64,000 nucleotides of DNA from Streptoalloteichus hindustanus (GCF_900129375.1 NZ_FQVN01000004.1:124001-188000), one strand, 5' to 3'. Shown: positions 24,996-34,204, counted from the stretch's first letter. The notes: generated by a model not told the origin, from the sequence alone. A program made the numbers and translations.

Positions 24996-25382
24996 TCAGG
25001 TGGCCTGTTCGCGGGCTGGTGCTCCGGAACGTCCGCGCAGGACGTGGTGTGCGATGGCGACAACGACGCCGGTCGCGACGACGAACGCGGTGACGACGGG
25101 GCTCATGGACTTCGACAGGCTGGGCGCGCTGCTCGGCCCGACGAGCCAGAACGCCAGTGGAGCGGCGTAGATGGCGGCGAGTGCGCCGGCCCACCAGCGA
25201 AGTGCGGGCGATCGGGGATCGCGCAGGGCGCTGATCAGTACGACGGCGACGGGAATGCCGGCGATCAGGGCGAACTGGCCGAGGACGAGGGTTGGGACGG
25301 CCCAGGCCGCGATGAGCGCGGGCCGCGAGGTGCGGGCGGCGGTCTGGTTTGGACGGTCGAGTGGCGGAGTGGAGGGGATCAT
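24996..25382 (-). CDS. small membrane protein with about four TM helices
   Basis: A 128-residue protein. Hydrophobic segments lie near residues 22-50 (ALIAAWAVPTLVLGQFALIAG and on), 63-80 and 92-112, ending in a basic tail. No enzymatic motif. It follows the exported SRPBCC gene after 25 bases on the same strand and is probably co-transcribed with it. Family not recognised. Confidence 0.65.
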   Translation of the reverse strand: MIPSTPPLDRPNQTAARTSRPALIAAWAVPTLVLGQFALIAGIPVAVVLISALRDPRSPALRWWAGALAAIYAAPLAFWLVGPSSAPSLSKSMSPVVTAFVVATGVVVAIAHHVLRGRSGAPAREQAT

Positions 25383-25407
25383 CGTCTTCTCCCGGTCGAC
25401 GGTGGGC

Positions 25408-26094
25408 TCAGTCGTCGCAGGAGTGGGCTTCGGCGGCGGTCTTGAGCGCGGCCAGCCAGGCGTCGAGACCGGGCGCGAGGTACTTGATGGAGGTGGCCGG
25501 GTCGGCCTCGATCTGGGCGCCGGTCCAGCTCTCCTCGGTGCGGACGATGACGCCGCCCCTGACCCGGACGAAGTTCCAGACGTGGATGCCCTGGTCGATG
25601 CGGAGCCCCTCGCCGATCGCCGGCCCGGACCAGCGAACGCACTGGTTGTGCCTGATCTGCTGGACGGCGGAGGTGATGACCAGGGTGGTGGCGGGAGTCG
25701 TGGGCGTGGGCGGCGCCGGGGTGGTCCACTGGAACCGAGAGCCCTTCCGGAGCGGTCCCGGGTCCAGTCGCTTCATGCTGGTGACGGGGGTCTGCCAGGA
25801 GGGCCAGCCCTCCAGGTCGGTGTGCAGCTTCCAGACGGTGCTCAGCGGGGCCTTGATGAAGATCTCGGTCCGGTGGTGGAGCTTGGCGGTGGGGTCGATG
25901 CCCGCGCCCCGGCAGGTCAGCGACTCCGGAGCGGCGGTGTGGCTGGGCGTCGCGTTCTGGTCGGAGGTCGCGGCGTGGGCCGGCGCGACGGCGGCGCCGA
26001 GGAGCCCGGTGGCCAGGGGGAGCGCGAGTAAGGCGCTCCACAGCCGGGTTCGGGTCCGGGGGCTCGGCGAGAGGGACGGGGTGGTGACGTTCAC
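25408..26094 (-). CDS. exported SRPBCC (polyketide cyclase-like) protein
   Basis: A 228-residue protein with a Sec-type signal (TRTRLWSALLALPLATGLLG, then AVAPAHA cleavage region near 42). The mature part begins an SRPBCC fold: HHRTEIFIKAPLSTVWKLHTDLEGWPSWQ, the classic START-like ligand-binding opening, then GSRFQWTT and ESWTGAQIEADP. Most SRPBCC proteins are cytoplasmic, so export is unusual. It may bind a hydrophobic ligand at the cell surface. It has its own sigma-70-type promoter and a small membrane protein downstream. Confidence 0.8.
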   Translation of the reverse strand: MNVTTPSLSPSPRTRTRLWSALLALPLATGLLGAAVAPAHAATSDQNATPSHTAAPESLTCRGAGIDPTAKLHHRTEIFIKAPLSTVWKLHTDLEGWPSWQTPVTSMKRLDPGPLRKGSRFQWTTPAPPTPTTPATTLVITSAVQQIRHNQCVRWSGPAIGEGLRIDQGIHVWNFVRVRGGVIVRTEESWTGAQIEADPATSIKYLAPGLDAWLAALKTAAEAHSCDD

Positions 26095-26123
26095 GGCGCT
26101 TCTCCTTGCCGGGGTGGCTCGAC

Positions 26124-26178
26124 TAGTTAGTGTCTGTCGCGGTAGTTAGAAGTTATAACCAACGAGTCGGGGTGTCAA
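26124..26178 (-). promoter_or_regulatory. promoter with direct-repeat operator for the SRPBCC gene
   Basis: On the minus strand TTGACA (26178-26173), a 17-base spacer and TAACTT (26155-26150). Just downstream are two direct copies of CTAACTA (26149-26143 and 26130-26124), starts 19 bases apart, about two helical turns. They sit at the expected transcription start and are a natural repressor site. Confidence 0.6.
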
Positions 26179-26412
26179 CGACAGGAGTGAGAACCTCTCA
26201 CTGAAGTTCGAAGCGCGCGAGACCGACGCGCCTGTCCCGCTGTCGGTGCCGCTGGTGCGCGGCACTCATCGCCTGACGAGACCTGTGGGTCACGTGATCG
26301 GATCAGTGATCCGAGTCGGCTCCGGCATAGTCCTATGAGGACAGTGACGCCGCTGGGCAGTACCGGCTGACGGAGCCGGCCGGAAGTCGGGGAAGTCGTT
26401 CGTCCGGCCTGC
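26179..26412. other. intergenic region without a gene
   Basis: Spacer between the SRPBCC promoter and the TetR stop. It contains short inverted repeats such as GATCGGATCAGTGATCCGA (26298-26316), which may be a terminator for the TetR transcript. No coding frame is convincing. Confidence 0.4.
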
Positions 26413-26991
26413 CTAGGCCGGGCCGGTGCCGTTGGTGAGGTGGCGCACCACCATCTCGACCAGGGCAGTGACGTCGGCGTCGACCATCGGCGCTCCGGTC
26501 ATGCCCATCCGGTGGAGCAGGGTTCCGACGATGACGTCGATGAAGAACAGGACCCGGTTCTCCGGCTCGTCGAGCACGTCCTGGAGCACGACCCGGTAGG
26601 GGTCCTGCAGGCGCGTGGACAGGATCTGACGCAGGGCCGGATCGCTGACGGCGTCGACGAACACGCCGGCGAACGCCGCGCCCACGCCGGGCTCGCTGAC
26701 CTTCGCCGCGACCCAGCGGATGGCCGAGGCCATGATCTCCTCCCGGCCGGCGTCCGCCAGCGGGACGGGGCCCAGCGCGTCGACGAGGCAGTCGGTGATC
26801 AGTGCCCCCTTCGACGGCCAGCGGCGGTAGATCGTCGTCTTCGCGACGCCGGCCGCCGCCGCGATGCGATCCATCGTCGCGCCCGCGTAGCCCAGCTCGT
26901 GGACCGTGCTCAGCGTCGCGGCGAAGACCGTCGCCTCGATGCCGGCGCGCGGGCGGCCGGGCGGTCTGGCGGATGGGGACGCTGGGCTCAT
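26413..26991 (-). CDS. TetR-family repressor
   Basis: A 192-residue TetR protein. The N-terminal HTH reads VFAATLSTVHELGYAGATMDRIAAAAGVAKTTIYRRWPSKGALI, the standard family signature, preceded by a proline/arginine-rich leader. The C-terminal ligand domain ends VDADVTALVEMVVRHLTNG. It is divergent from the esterase/ABC operon with an operator cluster in between (27007-27048), so it most likely represses that operon and itself, released by a small molecule exported or degraded by the operon products. Confidence 0.9.
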   Translation of the reverse strand: MSPASPSARPPGRPRAGIEATVFAATLSTVHELGYAGATMDRIAAAAGVAKTTIYRRWPSKGALITDCLVDALGPVPLADAGREEIMASAIRWVAAKVSEPGVGAAFAGVFVDAVSDPALRQILSTRLQDPYRVVLQDVLDEPENRVLFFIDVIVGTLLHRMGMTGAPMVDADVTALVEMVVRHLTNGTGPA

Positions 26992-27006
26992 GCCCTCACG
27001 ATAGCT

Positions 27007-27048
27007 AGTTTCGCTACTATCAGTTTCGCTACCGCTGGTAGCGGAACT
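27007..27048. promoter_or_regulatory. TetR operator cluster in divergent promoter
   Basis: AGTTTCGCTAC occurs at 27007-27017 and again at 27022-27032. An inverted copy GTAGCGGAACT is at 27038-27048 (10 of 11 positions). The second and third form a dyad with a five-base centre. TACTAT (27014-27019) inside the cluster may be a -10 element. Confidence 0.7.
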
Positions 27049-27069
27049 GTCGCCGGTCGAGGAGGGGTC

Positions 27070-28101
27070 ATGAAGGACGTCACGGGCGCGGAACGACCAC
27101 CGCTGGGCATCCGACTGCTGCACGCCCTGAGCAACAAGGGGCCGGACTGGGCGACGATCACCGCCGAGGAGTTGGCCGCCTTCAGCGACGCGGAGAACCG
27201 CAAGCGGTCGTCCCCGTTCATCCGGGTGATCACCGGACTTCCCGACCGCGGGGCCGAGATCCGGTGGCGGGAGGTGGCGCTGCCCGACCGAACGGTCCGG
27301 GTCCGGGTGTACCGGCCGACGTCCGCGCGCGGCGGTGGACACCGCGCCCTGCCGCTCGTGCTGCACGTGCACGGCGGTGGGTTCGTGGGCACGGCGGTGC
27401 AGAGCGACTGGGTGAACAGCCACCTCGCCGCCCGGCTGCCCGCGGTCGTCGTCTCGGTCGAGCACCGCCTCCTCGCTCCGGGGACTCCGCTGCCGGCGGC
27501 CGTGGACGACGGCTGGGACGTGCTCCACCACGTGGTGCGGCAGGCCGCGGAGTGGGGGATCGATCCGGCACGCGCCGCGGTCTTCGGTGAGAGCACCGGA
27601 GGGCTGATCTGCGCGCTGGTCGCGCTCCGGGCCAGGGAGACCGGCCTGCCCCTGCGGGCGCAGGTGCTGGTCAACCCCGCTCTCGACCTGACCGACAAGT
27701 CGTACGACTACGCCTCGACCACCCAGCACGCCCACAGCCCGACCCTGAACATGGCGCAGATGCGGCTGCTCCAACGGTTGGCCGCCCCGGAGGGAGAAGA
27801 TCCCCGTGCGTTGTCGCCGCTGCACGCCGACGACCTGAGCGGGCTGGCCCCGGCGCTCGTGGTGGTGCCGACCGTTGACCCGCTGGCCGACCACGGCCGC
27901 CTCTACTTCGCACGGCTGCGCGAGTCGGGGACGCCGGCCCACCTCACCGAGCACCCCGGAGCGACGCACGCGTTCCTCAGCATGCCGGGCCTGGTGCGGC
28001 AGGCCGGAGCGGCGCGAGCGGAGGTCGCCGGGTTCCTCCGGGGCGGATTCCGGCTGACGGGCCGGGTTCCGGCGGGACCGACGAAGACGGGGAAGCGATG
28101 A
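27070..28101 (+). CDS. alpha/beta hydrolase, hormone-sensitive-lipase family esterase
   Basis: A 343-residue esterase. The oxyanion-hole motif HGGGF is at 101-105, the nucleophile elbow GESTGG has Ser175, Asp270 is in VPTVDPLADH and His300 is in GATHAF, all in canonical order. The family hydrolyses short-chain or cyclic esters. ATG start behind GGAGGGG; the last four bases overlap the ABC transporter start, so translation is coupled. Together with the exporter pair it looks like a detoxification or natural-product-processing unit under TetR control. Siderophore ester hydrolysis is an alternative, but no siderophore biosynthesis gene is near. Confidence 0.85.
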   Translation: MKDVTGAERPPLGIRLLHALSNKGPDWATITAEELAAFSDAENRKRSSPFIRVITGLPDRGAEIRWREVALPDRTVRVRVYRPTSARGGGHRALPLVLHVHGGGFVGTAVQSDWVNSHLAARLPAVVVSVEHRLLAPGTPLPAAVDDGWDVLHHVVRQAAEWGIDPARAAVFGESTGGLICALVALRARETGLPLRAQVLVNPALDLTDKSYDYASTTQHAHSPTLNMAQMRLLQRLAAPEGEDPRALSPLHADDLSGLAPALVVVPTVDPLADHGRLYFARLRESGTPAHLTEHPGATHAFLSMPGLVRQAGAARAEVAGFLRGGFRLTGRVPAGPTKTGKR

Positions 28102-29900
28102 CCACCACGGAACTTGCCGAAGCGACAGGGAAAACCATGCCGCCGGCGGCTGATCCCGAGGCGGGACAACGCCTGGCTGGGCTGCTGCGGCCCCATCTCC
28201 GGAGTTTCGCGGCCGTGGTGCTCCTGCAGGTGATCGGCGCTGTCGCCGGTCTGGCGCCGCTGCTGGCGGTCGTCGAGCTCGGGCGCGCGCTGTTGTCGCC
28301 CGGCCCGGTCGATCGCGGTCACGTCTGGTTCGTCGTGATCGGGGGTGCGGTCGGTTTGTTCGTCCGGCTGCTGTTCACGGCCGCCGCGTCCGGCGTCGGG
28401 CACCTCCTGGACGACCGGGTGCAACTGTCGTTCCGCAGGCGGCTGGCCGAGCGGTTGGGGCGCGTGCCGATCGGGTGGTTCTCCCGACGCCGGACCGGAG
28501 AGCTGGCCAAGGTGGTGGGTGATGACGTGCGTGCCGTGCACCCGTTCATCGCGCACGCCCCCGGCGAGCTGGTCGCCGCGTTCGTGGTGCCGCTGGTGTC
28601 GTTGGTCTATCTGTTCACAGTGGACTGGCGGCTCACGCTGATCACCCTGATCCCGGTGCTGTTGGCGGTGGCGCTGGTTCCCCTGATGATGACCCCGACG
28701 CGGCTGCGCGAGCAGGAGGAGTTCGACGCGGCCATGGGCCGGATCGCGAGTTCCGTCGTCGAGTTCGTGCAGGGCATCTCGGTGGTCAAGGCGTTCGGGG
28801 GACGTGACCGGGCCCAGCGCAGGTTCCGCACCGCCGTGGACGGTTTCGTCAGCAGCTTCTTCCGGATGGTGCGTGGTCTGTCCGGGGTCGCCGCGGGGAT
28901 GCAGGTGGCGCTGTCGCCGCCGTTCGTGCTGCTGGTCATGCTGGTCGGCGGTGCGACGCTGATCACCAGCGGTGGCATGGCGCCGGCCGACCTGCTGCCC
29001 TTCCTGGTGCTCGGCCTGGGCCTGACCGCCCCCGTCGCGGCCCTCGGCCACGGCTTCGACGACCTGCAGACCGCCCGCCGCGCGGTCGGACGGATTCGGG
29101 ACGTGCTTGCGGTGCAGGCGCTTCCGGAGCCCGCGCGCCCGGCCGTGCCCCGCGGCCACCGCGTGGAACTGCGCGACGTCCGGTTCGGCTACGACGCCGA
29201 CCACGAGGTGCTGCGCGGGATCGACCTGGTGCTGGAGCCCGGGACGGTCACCGCGATCGTCGGGCGGTCGGGAAGCGGGAAGTCCACGCTGGTTCAGCTG
29301 CTGCCGCGGTTCTTCGACCCGACGAGCGGTTCGGTCGTCCTCGGCGGAGTCGACCTGCGCGAGATCGGCGGCCAGGAGCTCTACCGGACGGTTTCCTTCG
29401 TCTTCCAGGACGTTCGCCTGCTGCGCGCGTCGGTCGCGGACAACATCGCGCTGGCGGTGCCGCACGCCGATCTCGACGACGTGGTCCGCGCCGCACGGCT
29501 GGCCAACATCCACGACCGGATTCTCGAACTGCCGCGCGGGTACGACACCGTGCTCGGCGACGAGGCCGCGCTGTCCGGCGGCGAGGCACAGCGGATCTCG
29601 ATCGCCCGCGCGCTGCTCGCCGACGCGCCCGTCCTGGTGCTCGACGAGGCGACCGCCTTCGCCGACCCGCAGACCGAACAGGCGGTGCGGCAGGCCCTGA
29701 CGACGTTGGGAGGCGAGCGGACGGTCCTGGTCATCGCCCACCGCCTGGAGACGGTCGCCGACGCTGACACCGTGGTGGTGCTGGAGGACGGCCAGATCGT
29801 CGAGCGCGGCCGACCAGCGGACCTGTTGGCGCAGAACGGGAAGTTCGCCGCGTTCTGGCGAACCCACAGTGGCGGACCGCAAGGAGGTGAGCCTCGGTGA
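28098..29900 (+). CDS. ABC half-transporter (TM-NBD fusion), first subunit
   Basis: A 600-residue half-transporter with six TM helices (residues about 35-320) and a C-terminal ATPase. Walker A is GRSGSGKST, the signature LSGGEAQR, Walker B VLVLDEAT with the catalytic Glu, and the H-loop His is in IAHRLE. The D-loop reads AFADP rather than SALDP, a form I associate with the IrtB/YbtQ-type siderophore-related group. It is translationally coupled to genes on both sides and should form a heterodimer with the next protein. Direction of transport cannot be read from the sequence. Confidence 0.9.
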   Translation: MTTTELAEATGKTMPPAADPEAGQRLAGLLRPHLRSFAAVVLLQVIGAVAGLAPLLAVVELGRALLSPGPVDRGHVWFVVIGGAVGLFVRLLFTAAASGVGHLLDDRVQLSFRRRLAERLGRVPIGWFSRRRTGELAKVVGDDVRAVHPFIAHAPGELVAAFVVPLVSLVYLFTVDWRLTLITLIPVLLAVALVPLMMTPTRLREQEEFDAAMGRIASSVVEFVQGISVVKAFGGRDRAQRRFRTAVDGFVSSFFRMVRGLSGVAAGMQVALSPPFVLLVMLVGGATLITSGGMAPADLLPFLVLGLGLTAPVAALGHGFDDLQTARRAVGRIRDVLAVQALPEPARPAVPRGHRVELRDVRFGYDADHEVLRGIDLVLEPGTVTAIVGRSGSGKSTLVQLLPRFFDPTSGSVVLGGVDLREIGGQELYRTVSFVFQDVRLLRASVADNIALAVPHADLDDVVRAARLANIHDRILELPRGYDTVLGDEAALSGGEAQRISIARALLADAPVLVLDEATAFADPQTEQAVRQALTTLGGERTVLVIAHRLETVADADTVVVLEDGQIVERGRPADLLAQNGKFAAFWRTHSGGPQGGEPR

Positions 29901-31609
29901 TTCGAACGCTGCTGCGAGTGCTCGGACACGAGTACGCGCAACCGGTGCGCCGCACCGTGGCCCTGATGACGACGACCGCGGTCGCCGAGGGCTTGTCCTA
30001 CGCGTTGCTGGTTCCGGTGCTGCGGGCGCTGTTCGGCGGGAACCCCGGGGACGCCTGGCCCTGGCTGATCGCGTTCGGCGCCGCGGTCGTGGTCTACGCG
30101 GTGCTGCGCTATGGCAGCGACCTGTCCGGTTTCCGGGTCGGAACCACGTTGCTGCGGGGCATGTACCACCGGCTCGGCGACCACCTGGCCCGCCTGCCGC
30201 TCGGCTGGTACAGCGCCGCCCGTGTCGGCGAGGTGTCCGTCCTGGCCAGCAACGGCGTGCTGCAGAGCATGAGCGTGATCGCGCACCTGTTGGCCCCGTT
30301 CATCTCCGCCTGCGTGACTCCGCTGACGGTCGCCGTCGTGATGCTCGTCTTCAACTGGCAGATGGGGTTGGCCGCGTTGGCCGCCGCGCCGGTCGTGGTG
30401 GCGATCCAGGTCTGGACGGGACGCGCGATGGCCGCCCAGGACGCGGAGCGCGCCGAACGCGATCACGAGGCCACCGGACGGGTCATCGAGTATCTCCAGG
30501 CCCAGCCCGTGCTGCGAGCCGGTGGCCGGACCGGCGAACGCTTCCGGCTGCTCGACGACTCGCTGACCGAACTCCAGCGCGCGTCCCGCCGCACCGTGCT
30601 GTCAGCGCTGCCCGGTGTGGTGGCCCTGACGTTCGTGGTGCAGGCGGTGTTCACCGTGCTGCTGGTCCTGGGTGCCTCGCTCGCACTCGGCGGGCACATC
30701 GGAGCGGCGGAGGTTCTGGCGATCCTGGTGCTGGCCGCCCGCTGCGCGGACCCGCTGCTGTCGCTGTCGGACATCGGCGGCAAGCTGCGCGGCGCGCGTT
30801 CCGAGCTGGTGCGGCTCGACGCGGTGTTGCGCACCGAACCGCTGCCGGAGGCCCCGAATCCCGTTCGGCCGACAAGCCACGACGTGGAGTTCGACTCGGT
30901 CACCTTCCGGCACGGCGACCGCACGGTGATCGACGGCGTGTCGCTGTCCGTACCGCAGGGACAACGGCTCGCCGTTGTCGGCCCGTCGGGTTCGGGCAAG
31001 AGCACCCTGCTGCAGTTGCTCGCCCGGTTCTTCGACGTGGACGCGGGCGCGGTGCGGGTCGGGGGCGTGGACGTGCGCGTGGTCGACAGCGAGGTGTTGA
31101 TGTCCCAGATCGCCATCGTCTTCCAGGAGGTCCACCTGTTCGACGGCACGATCGAGGAGAACGTGCGCCTCGGCCGTCCCGACGCCGACGACGCCGAGGT
31201 GCGCGCGGCCGCGACCGCGGCCCGGTTGGACGAGGTGGTCGAACGACTGCCCGGCGGGTGGTCGGCCAACGTCGGCGAGGGCGGCGCGTTGCTGTCCGGT
31301 GGCGAGCGCCAGCGCGTCTCGATCGCGCGAGCACTGCTGAAGAACGCGCCCATCGTGCTGCTGGACGAGGTGACCTCCGCGCTGGACCCGCTCAACGAGG
31401 CGGCGGTCCACGAGGGCATCGAACGCCTGATGGCGGGCCGGACGGTGGTGATGGTGGCGCACCGCCTGCGGACCGTCCAACGCGCCGATCGCATCGTCTT
31501 CCTGGACGGCGGCCGGATCGTGGAGGAGGGAACTCACGACGACCTGCTGCGCCGTGGTGGCCGCTACGCCGACTTCTGGAACATGTCCGTGGCGTCGGTG
31601 GTTCAGTGA
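29897..31609 (+). CDS. ABC half-transporter (TM-NBD fusion), second subunit
   Basis: A 570-residue half-transporter starting with GTG that overlaps the previous stop by four bases. Six TM helices precede the ATPase. Walker A is GPSGSGKST, the signature LSGGERQR, Walker B IVLLDEVT with catalytic Glu and a normal SALDP D-loop, H-loop VAHRLR. Both halves keep complete catalytic motifs, so both ATP sites may be active. A pair of strong hairpins follows (31750-31823). The N-terminal six-TM domain lacks any fused reductase domain such as the one found in mycobacterial IrtA. Confidence 0.9.
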   Translation: MIRTLLRVLGHEYAQPVRRTVALMTTTAVAEGLSYALLVPVLRALFGGNPGDAWPWLIAFGAAVVVYAVLRYGSDLSGFRVGTTLLRGMYHRLGDHLARLPLGWYSAARVGEVSVLASNGVLQSMSVIAHLLAPFISACVTPLTVAVVMLVFNWQMGLAALAAAPVVVAIQVWTGRAMAAQDAERAERDHEATGRVIEYLQAQPVLRAGGRTGERFRLLDDSLTELQRASRRTVLSALPGVVALTFVVQAVFTVLLVLGASLALGGHIGAAEVLAILVLAARCADPLLSLSDIGGKLRGARSELVRLDAVLRTEPLPEAPNPVRPTSHDVEFDSVTFRHGDRTVIDGVSLSVPQGQRLAVVGPSGSGKSTLLQLLARFFDVDAGAVRVGGVDVRVVDSEVLMSQIAIVFQEVHLFDGTIEENVRLGRPDADDAEVRAAATAARLDEVVERLPGGWSANVGEGGALLSGGERQRVSIARALLKNAPIVLLDEVTSALDPLNEAAVHEGIERLMAGRTVVMVAHRLRTVQRADRIVFLDGGRIVEEGTHDDLLRRGGRYADFWNMSVASVVQ

Positions 31610-31749
31610 ACGAGCCCGAGCGCTGATCGATCGGCTGTCGCAGGACAGTCGTGCACGGCGTCCGTAGACGATCCTCACAAATAAGTCCACTATGGACAGT
31701 GCATCTCGCAACTTCTGTGCTACCGAACTGTCCTGATTGGAGCGTTGTC

Positions 31750-31823
31750 GCCTCGCCCCGCTAAGCGAGGCAGGACCGAACGAGGCGGTCCGGAGCTGTC
31801 GCGCTCCGGACCGCCTCGTTCGG
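31750..31823. terminator. double bidirectional terminator
   Basis: GCCTCG (31750-31755) pairs with CGAGGC (31766-31771). A perfect 21-base inverted repeat follows (31776-31796 and 31803-31823) with a six-base loop. It separates the convergent ABC operon and secreted hydrolase genes. A TCCACTATGGAC palindrome lies upstream at 31686. Confidence 0.8.
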
Positions 31824-31877
31824 ATCACCTCGCTGGTGGCCGAGAAAAGCCCGGCCAGGCTGGTTCGCGGTGACGGC

Positions 31878-33614
31878 TCAGGCGGTGAACGCCAGGTCGG
31901 CCACCACGATCGACCCGGTCGGGGTCGCGTCGAACGCCAGTCGCACGCTGCTGACCTGGGCCAGGTTCACGCCGGTGAACGCGTTCAGTGGCACGTGGAC
32001 CTGGTGGAACAGCAGGTGCGGGACGACGTCGCCGTCCGGGCCGACCGGCGGGTAGTCCAGGCCGCGGCTGAACGCGCTGACCTTGGCGGAGGCGGACTTG
32101 CCCGCCGCGTCCACCAGTTCCACCCGCATGTCCTGGGCCTTGCCGACCGGGTTCAACTCGTTGGTGAAGTCCACCGCGGCGCGCAGCTGGACCGCCTTGA
32201 AGGACCGCACGTCGCTGTGCGCGGCCGGGATGGCGTTGGTCAGCGAGTCGGTGGGGGAGGTCCAGGTGAGCTGGTGGGCGTCCACCCCGAGCACACCCCA
32301 GCCCCGGTGCGGTTCCCGGATGTCACTGGTCTGCTGCACGTGCAGGCACGAGCCCTTCGCGTCCGTCCGGTAGCCGCCGCAACGGGTGGCCTTGAGCTGC
32401 CCGCCGACCGTGATGTCGCCGCCGAGCTCGTTGACGGTCCGGACGCTCGCGAACCGGTTGATGTCCTTGCGCTTCCCGCTGATGGTCGACGGGTGGTACG
32501 ACACGTACGCCTGGGCGGGGGCCAGCGAGCGGGGCACGCCGGCCTGGCCCTTCCACAGCGGCGCGAACTGGGTCTCGTTGCCCAGGTAGTAGCGGAAGAA
32601 CGTGCCCATGTAGGCAGTGCCGACGTTGCGCTGCTGCTGCTCGGTCAGCCGGGTGGACTGCGCCGGGTCGCACGGCGAGCCCGGCCTGGTCTTCCAGTCG
32701 TCGACCGACCCCGGCAGACCGGCGCTCGGCGACCACACGCTGTTGAAGTAGTTGTGGTTCGCGCCGAGCACGGTCACGGTGTGCCGGACCCCGCGGTCGT
32801 TGGCCGCCCGGTAGCGGCCGTCGTCGTAGTAGTGCACGCCGGGGAGCTCGTACATGTCGTCGTCGCAGGCCGGCAGGAGGGCGGCCATCGGCAGCCCGGT
32901 CGGGACCCGGCGCGAGAAGTCCGTGGCGGCCAGCGGCAGCAACGCGGCGATCCCGTGCCGCTGGGACTCCTCGCGCATCGCGTTCTGCTCAACCGCGTTG
33001 ACCATGCCCTCGCCACCCCGCGAGTGCCCCATCAGCCCGATGTTGTTCAGGTCGAGCGAACGCAGCGCCTGCGTCGGGATGGGGCCCTTAGCGTGGTTGC
33101 GCCAGGACCGCCACAGGTCCAGGTGCTTGAGCGTCAGCTCACCCCGGGCCGGCTGGCCGAACTCGGCGTCCTGGTTGTCCTTGGCGTTGATGCCGTTGGC
33201 GCTGATCGAGAGCACCGCGTACCCGTGGCTGGCCAGGGACTTCGCGAGCTCGGTGTACCCGAGGTAGCTGGGGATCGGCTTCTCGTCCCCGGTGCAGGGC
33301 CACTTCAGGCGCGTCTCCTTGCCGACGTAGCAGGGAGAGTGCCGTCCGTGCAGCAACACCACCAGCGGGTACGGCCCGTTCTTGCTGTCAGTGGGGTAGT
33401 GGATCTGCCCGGTGATCTCCACCGGCCACGGGAAGTTGGTAGGCTTGAACGCCTCGTCGCCGAGCGTGTAGTCCGCCACGGCGACCGGGTGCTCGCCCGG
33501 GGCGAGCGGGTCCGGCACCTCGGGCGTCGCCGCGCTCGCGGCGAACGGGACGAGCGGGGCGATGACGGCCGCGGCCACCGCGGCGAGCAACAGCCTGGTT
33601 CTGGTCCGCATCAC
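31878..33614 (-). CDS. secreted alpha/beta hydrolase with C-terminal beta domain
   Basis: A 578-residue protein with a Sec signal peptide (LLLAAVAAAVIAPLVPFAASA, cleavage near 29). Oxyanion HG is in VVLLHGRHSPC (about 86-96), the nucleophile elbow GHSRGG has Ser198, and His candidates are in LGANHNYFN. Six or more cysteines suggest disulfides. Residues about 395-578 form a separate beta-rich domain (VRTVNELGGDITVGGQL through VRLAFDATPTGSIVVADLAF), like a jelly-roll binding module. The substrate is unknown; polyester, lipid or acyl-glycan cleavage outside the cell would fit. It overlaps the upstream gene by four bases. Confidence 0.75.
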   Translation of the reverse strand: MMRTRTRLLLAAVAAAVIAPLVPFAASAATPEVPDPLAPGEHPVAVADYTLGDEAFKPTNFPWPVEITGQIHYPTDSKNGPYPLVVLLHGRHSPCYVGKETRLKWPCTGDEKPIPSYLGYTELAKSLASHGYAVLSISANGINAKDNQDAEFGQPARGELTLKHLDLWRSWRNHAKGPIPTQALRSLDLNNIGLMGHSRGGEGMVNAVEQNAMREESQRHGIAALLPLAATDFSRRVPTGLPMAALLPACDDDMYELPGVHYYDDGRYRAANDRGVRHTVTVLGANHNYFNSVWSPSAGLPGSVDDWKTRPGSPCDPAQSTRLTEQQQRNVGTAYMGTFFRYYLGNETQFAPLWKGQAGVPRSLAPAQAYVSYHPSTISGKRKDINRFASVRTVNELGGDITVGGQLKATRCGGYRTDAKGSCLHVQQTSDIREPHRGWGVLGVDAHQLTWTSPTDSLTNAIPAAHSDVRSFKAVQLRAAVDFTNELNPVGKAQDMRVELVDAAGKSASAKVSAFSRGLDYPPVGPDGDVVPHLLFHQVHVPLNAFTGVNLAQVSSVRLAFDATPTGSIVVADLAFTA

Positions 33615-34168
33615 TTGCCTCCCAGGGTGAGCTGGCCGACCGTGGTCGCGGGACCCGAGCCGTACCGGTACTTGACGACCGACCCGCTGCGCACGGACGG
33701 GAAGTCCGTCAGCGCGACGCTGATCGAGCGCTCGTCGACCGCGGCGATGCCCCGGCCGACCGGCTTGTCGTCCACGAGCACGGTCGGGTCGAGGGAGCGG
33801 GTCGGGAAGTCACCGGTGATGGTCAGTCGGGCCACGGCGCGCACCGGCGCGTTGCCGCCCTTGAGCGTCGCCGGCTCGTTGAGCGTGAACTCGTCGACGG
33901 TCATGTTCGGTCCGTGGGCGATCGTCCGCCCGGCCGGGGCGGAGTGCACCTGGGCGGCCACCGCGTTCGGCAGCGGAGTCGGCGACTCGACGGGGCGGTC
34001 GACCACCGGGGCGAGCGGCGCCCGGGGCGTGCGGTCCTCGGGCTCGGCCGACGACTGCGAACTGGAGAACGTGGCGACGACGAACGCCCCGGTAAGCACG
34101 AGCATCGTGAGCGCGGCGCGATAAACCCAGCCGCGAAAAGGTAAGCGTGTGGACACGTCCCGGAGCAT
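33611..34168 (-). CDS. membrane-anchored extracytoplasmic protein of unknown function
   Basis: A 185-residue protein from the ATG at 34168; an upstream in-frame start at 34219 is possible. One N-terminal TM anchor (YRAALTMLVLTGAFVVATF, about 16-34) is followed by a proline-rich, disordered outer segment and a beta-rich C-terminus (TVDEFTLNEPATLKGG, then ARLTITGDFPTRSLDPTVLVDD). No family recognised. It precedes the secreted hydrolase and overlaps it by four bases, so it may assist or anchor that enzyme. A Crp-like site lies just upstream. Confidence 0.6.
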   Translation of the reverse strand: MLRDVSTRLPFRGWVYRAALTMLVLTGAFVVATFSSSQSSAEPEDRTPRAPLAPVVDRPVESPTPLPNAVAAQVHSAPAGRTIAHGPNMTVDEFTLNEPATLKGGNAPVRAVARLTITGDFPTRSLDPTVLVDDKPVGRGIAAVDERSISVALTDFPSVRSGSVVKYRYGSGPATTVGQLTLGGK

Positions 34169-34204
34169 AGGAGCGATCGTTGCGTCGCGAACCGGTTGAC
34201 ATCC

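Noticed and set aside
27070-31609. Siderophore gene cluster
   Set aside because: Only the transporter D-loop hints at it. No NRPS, NIS synthetase, MbtH or binding protein is present.
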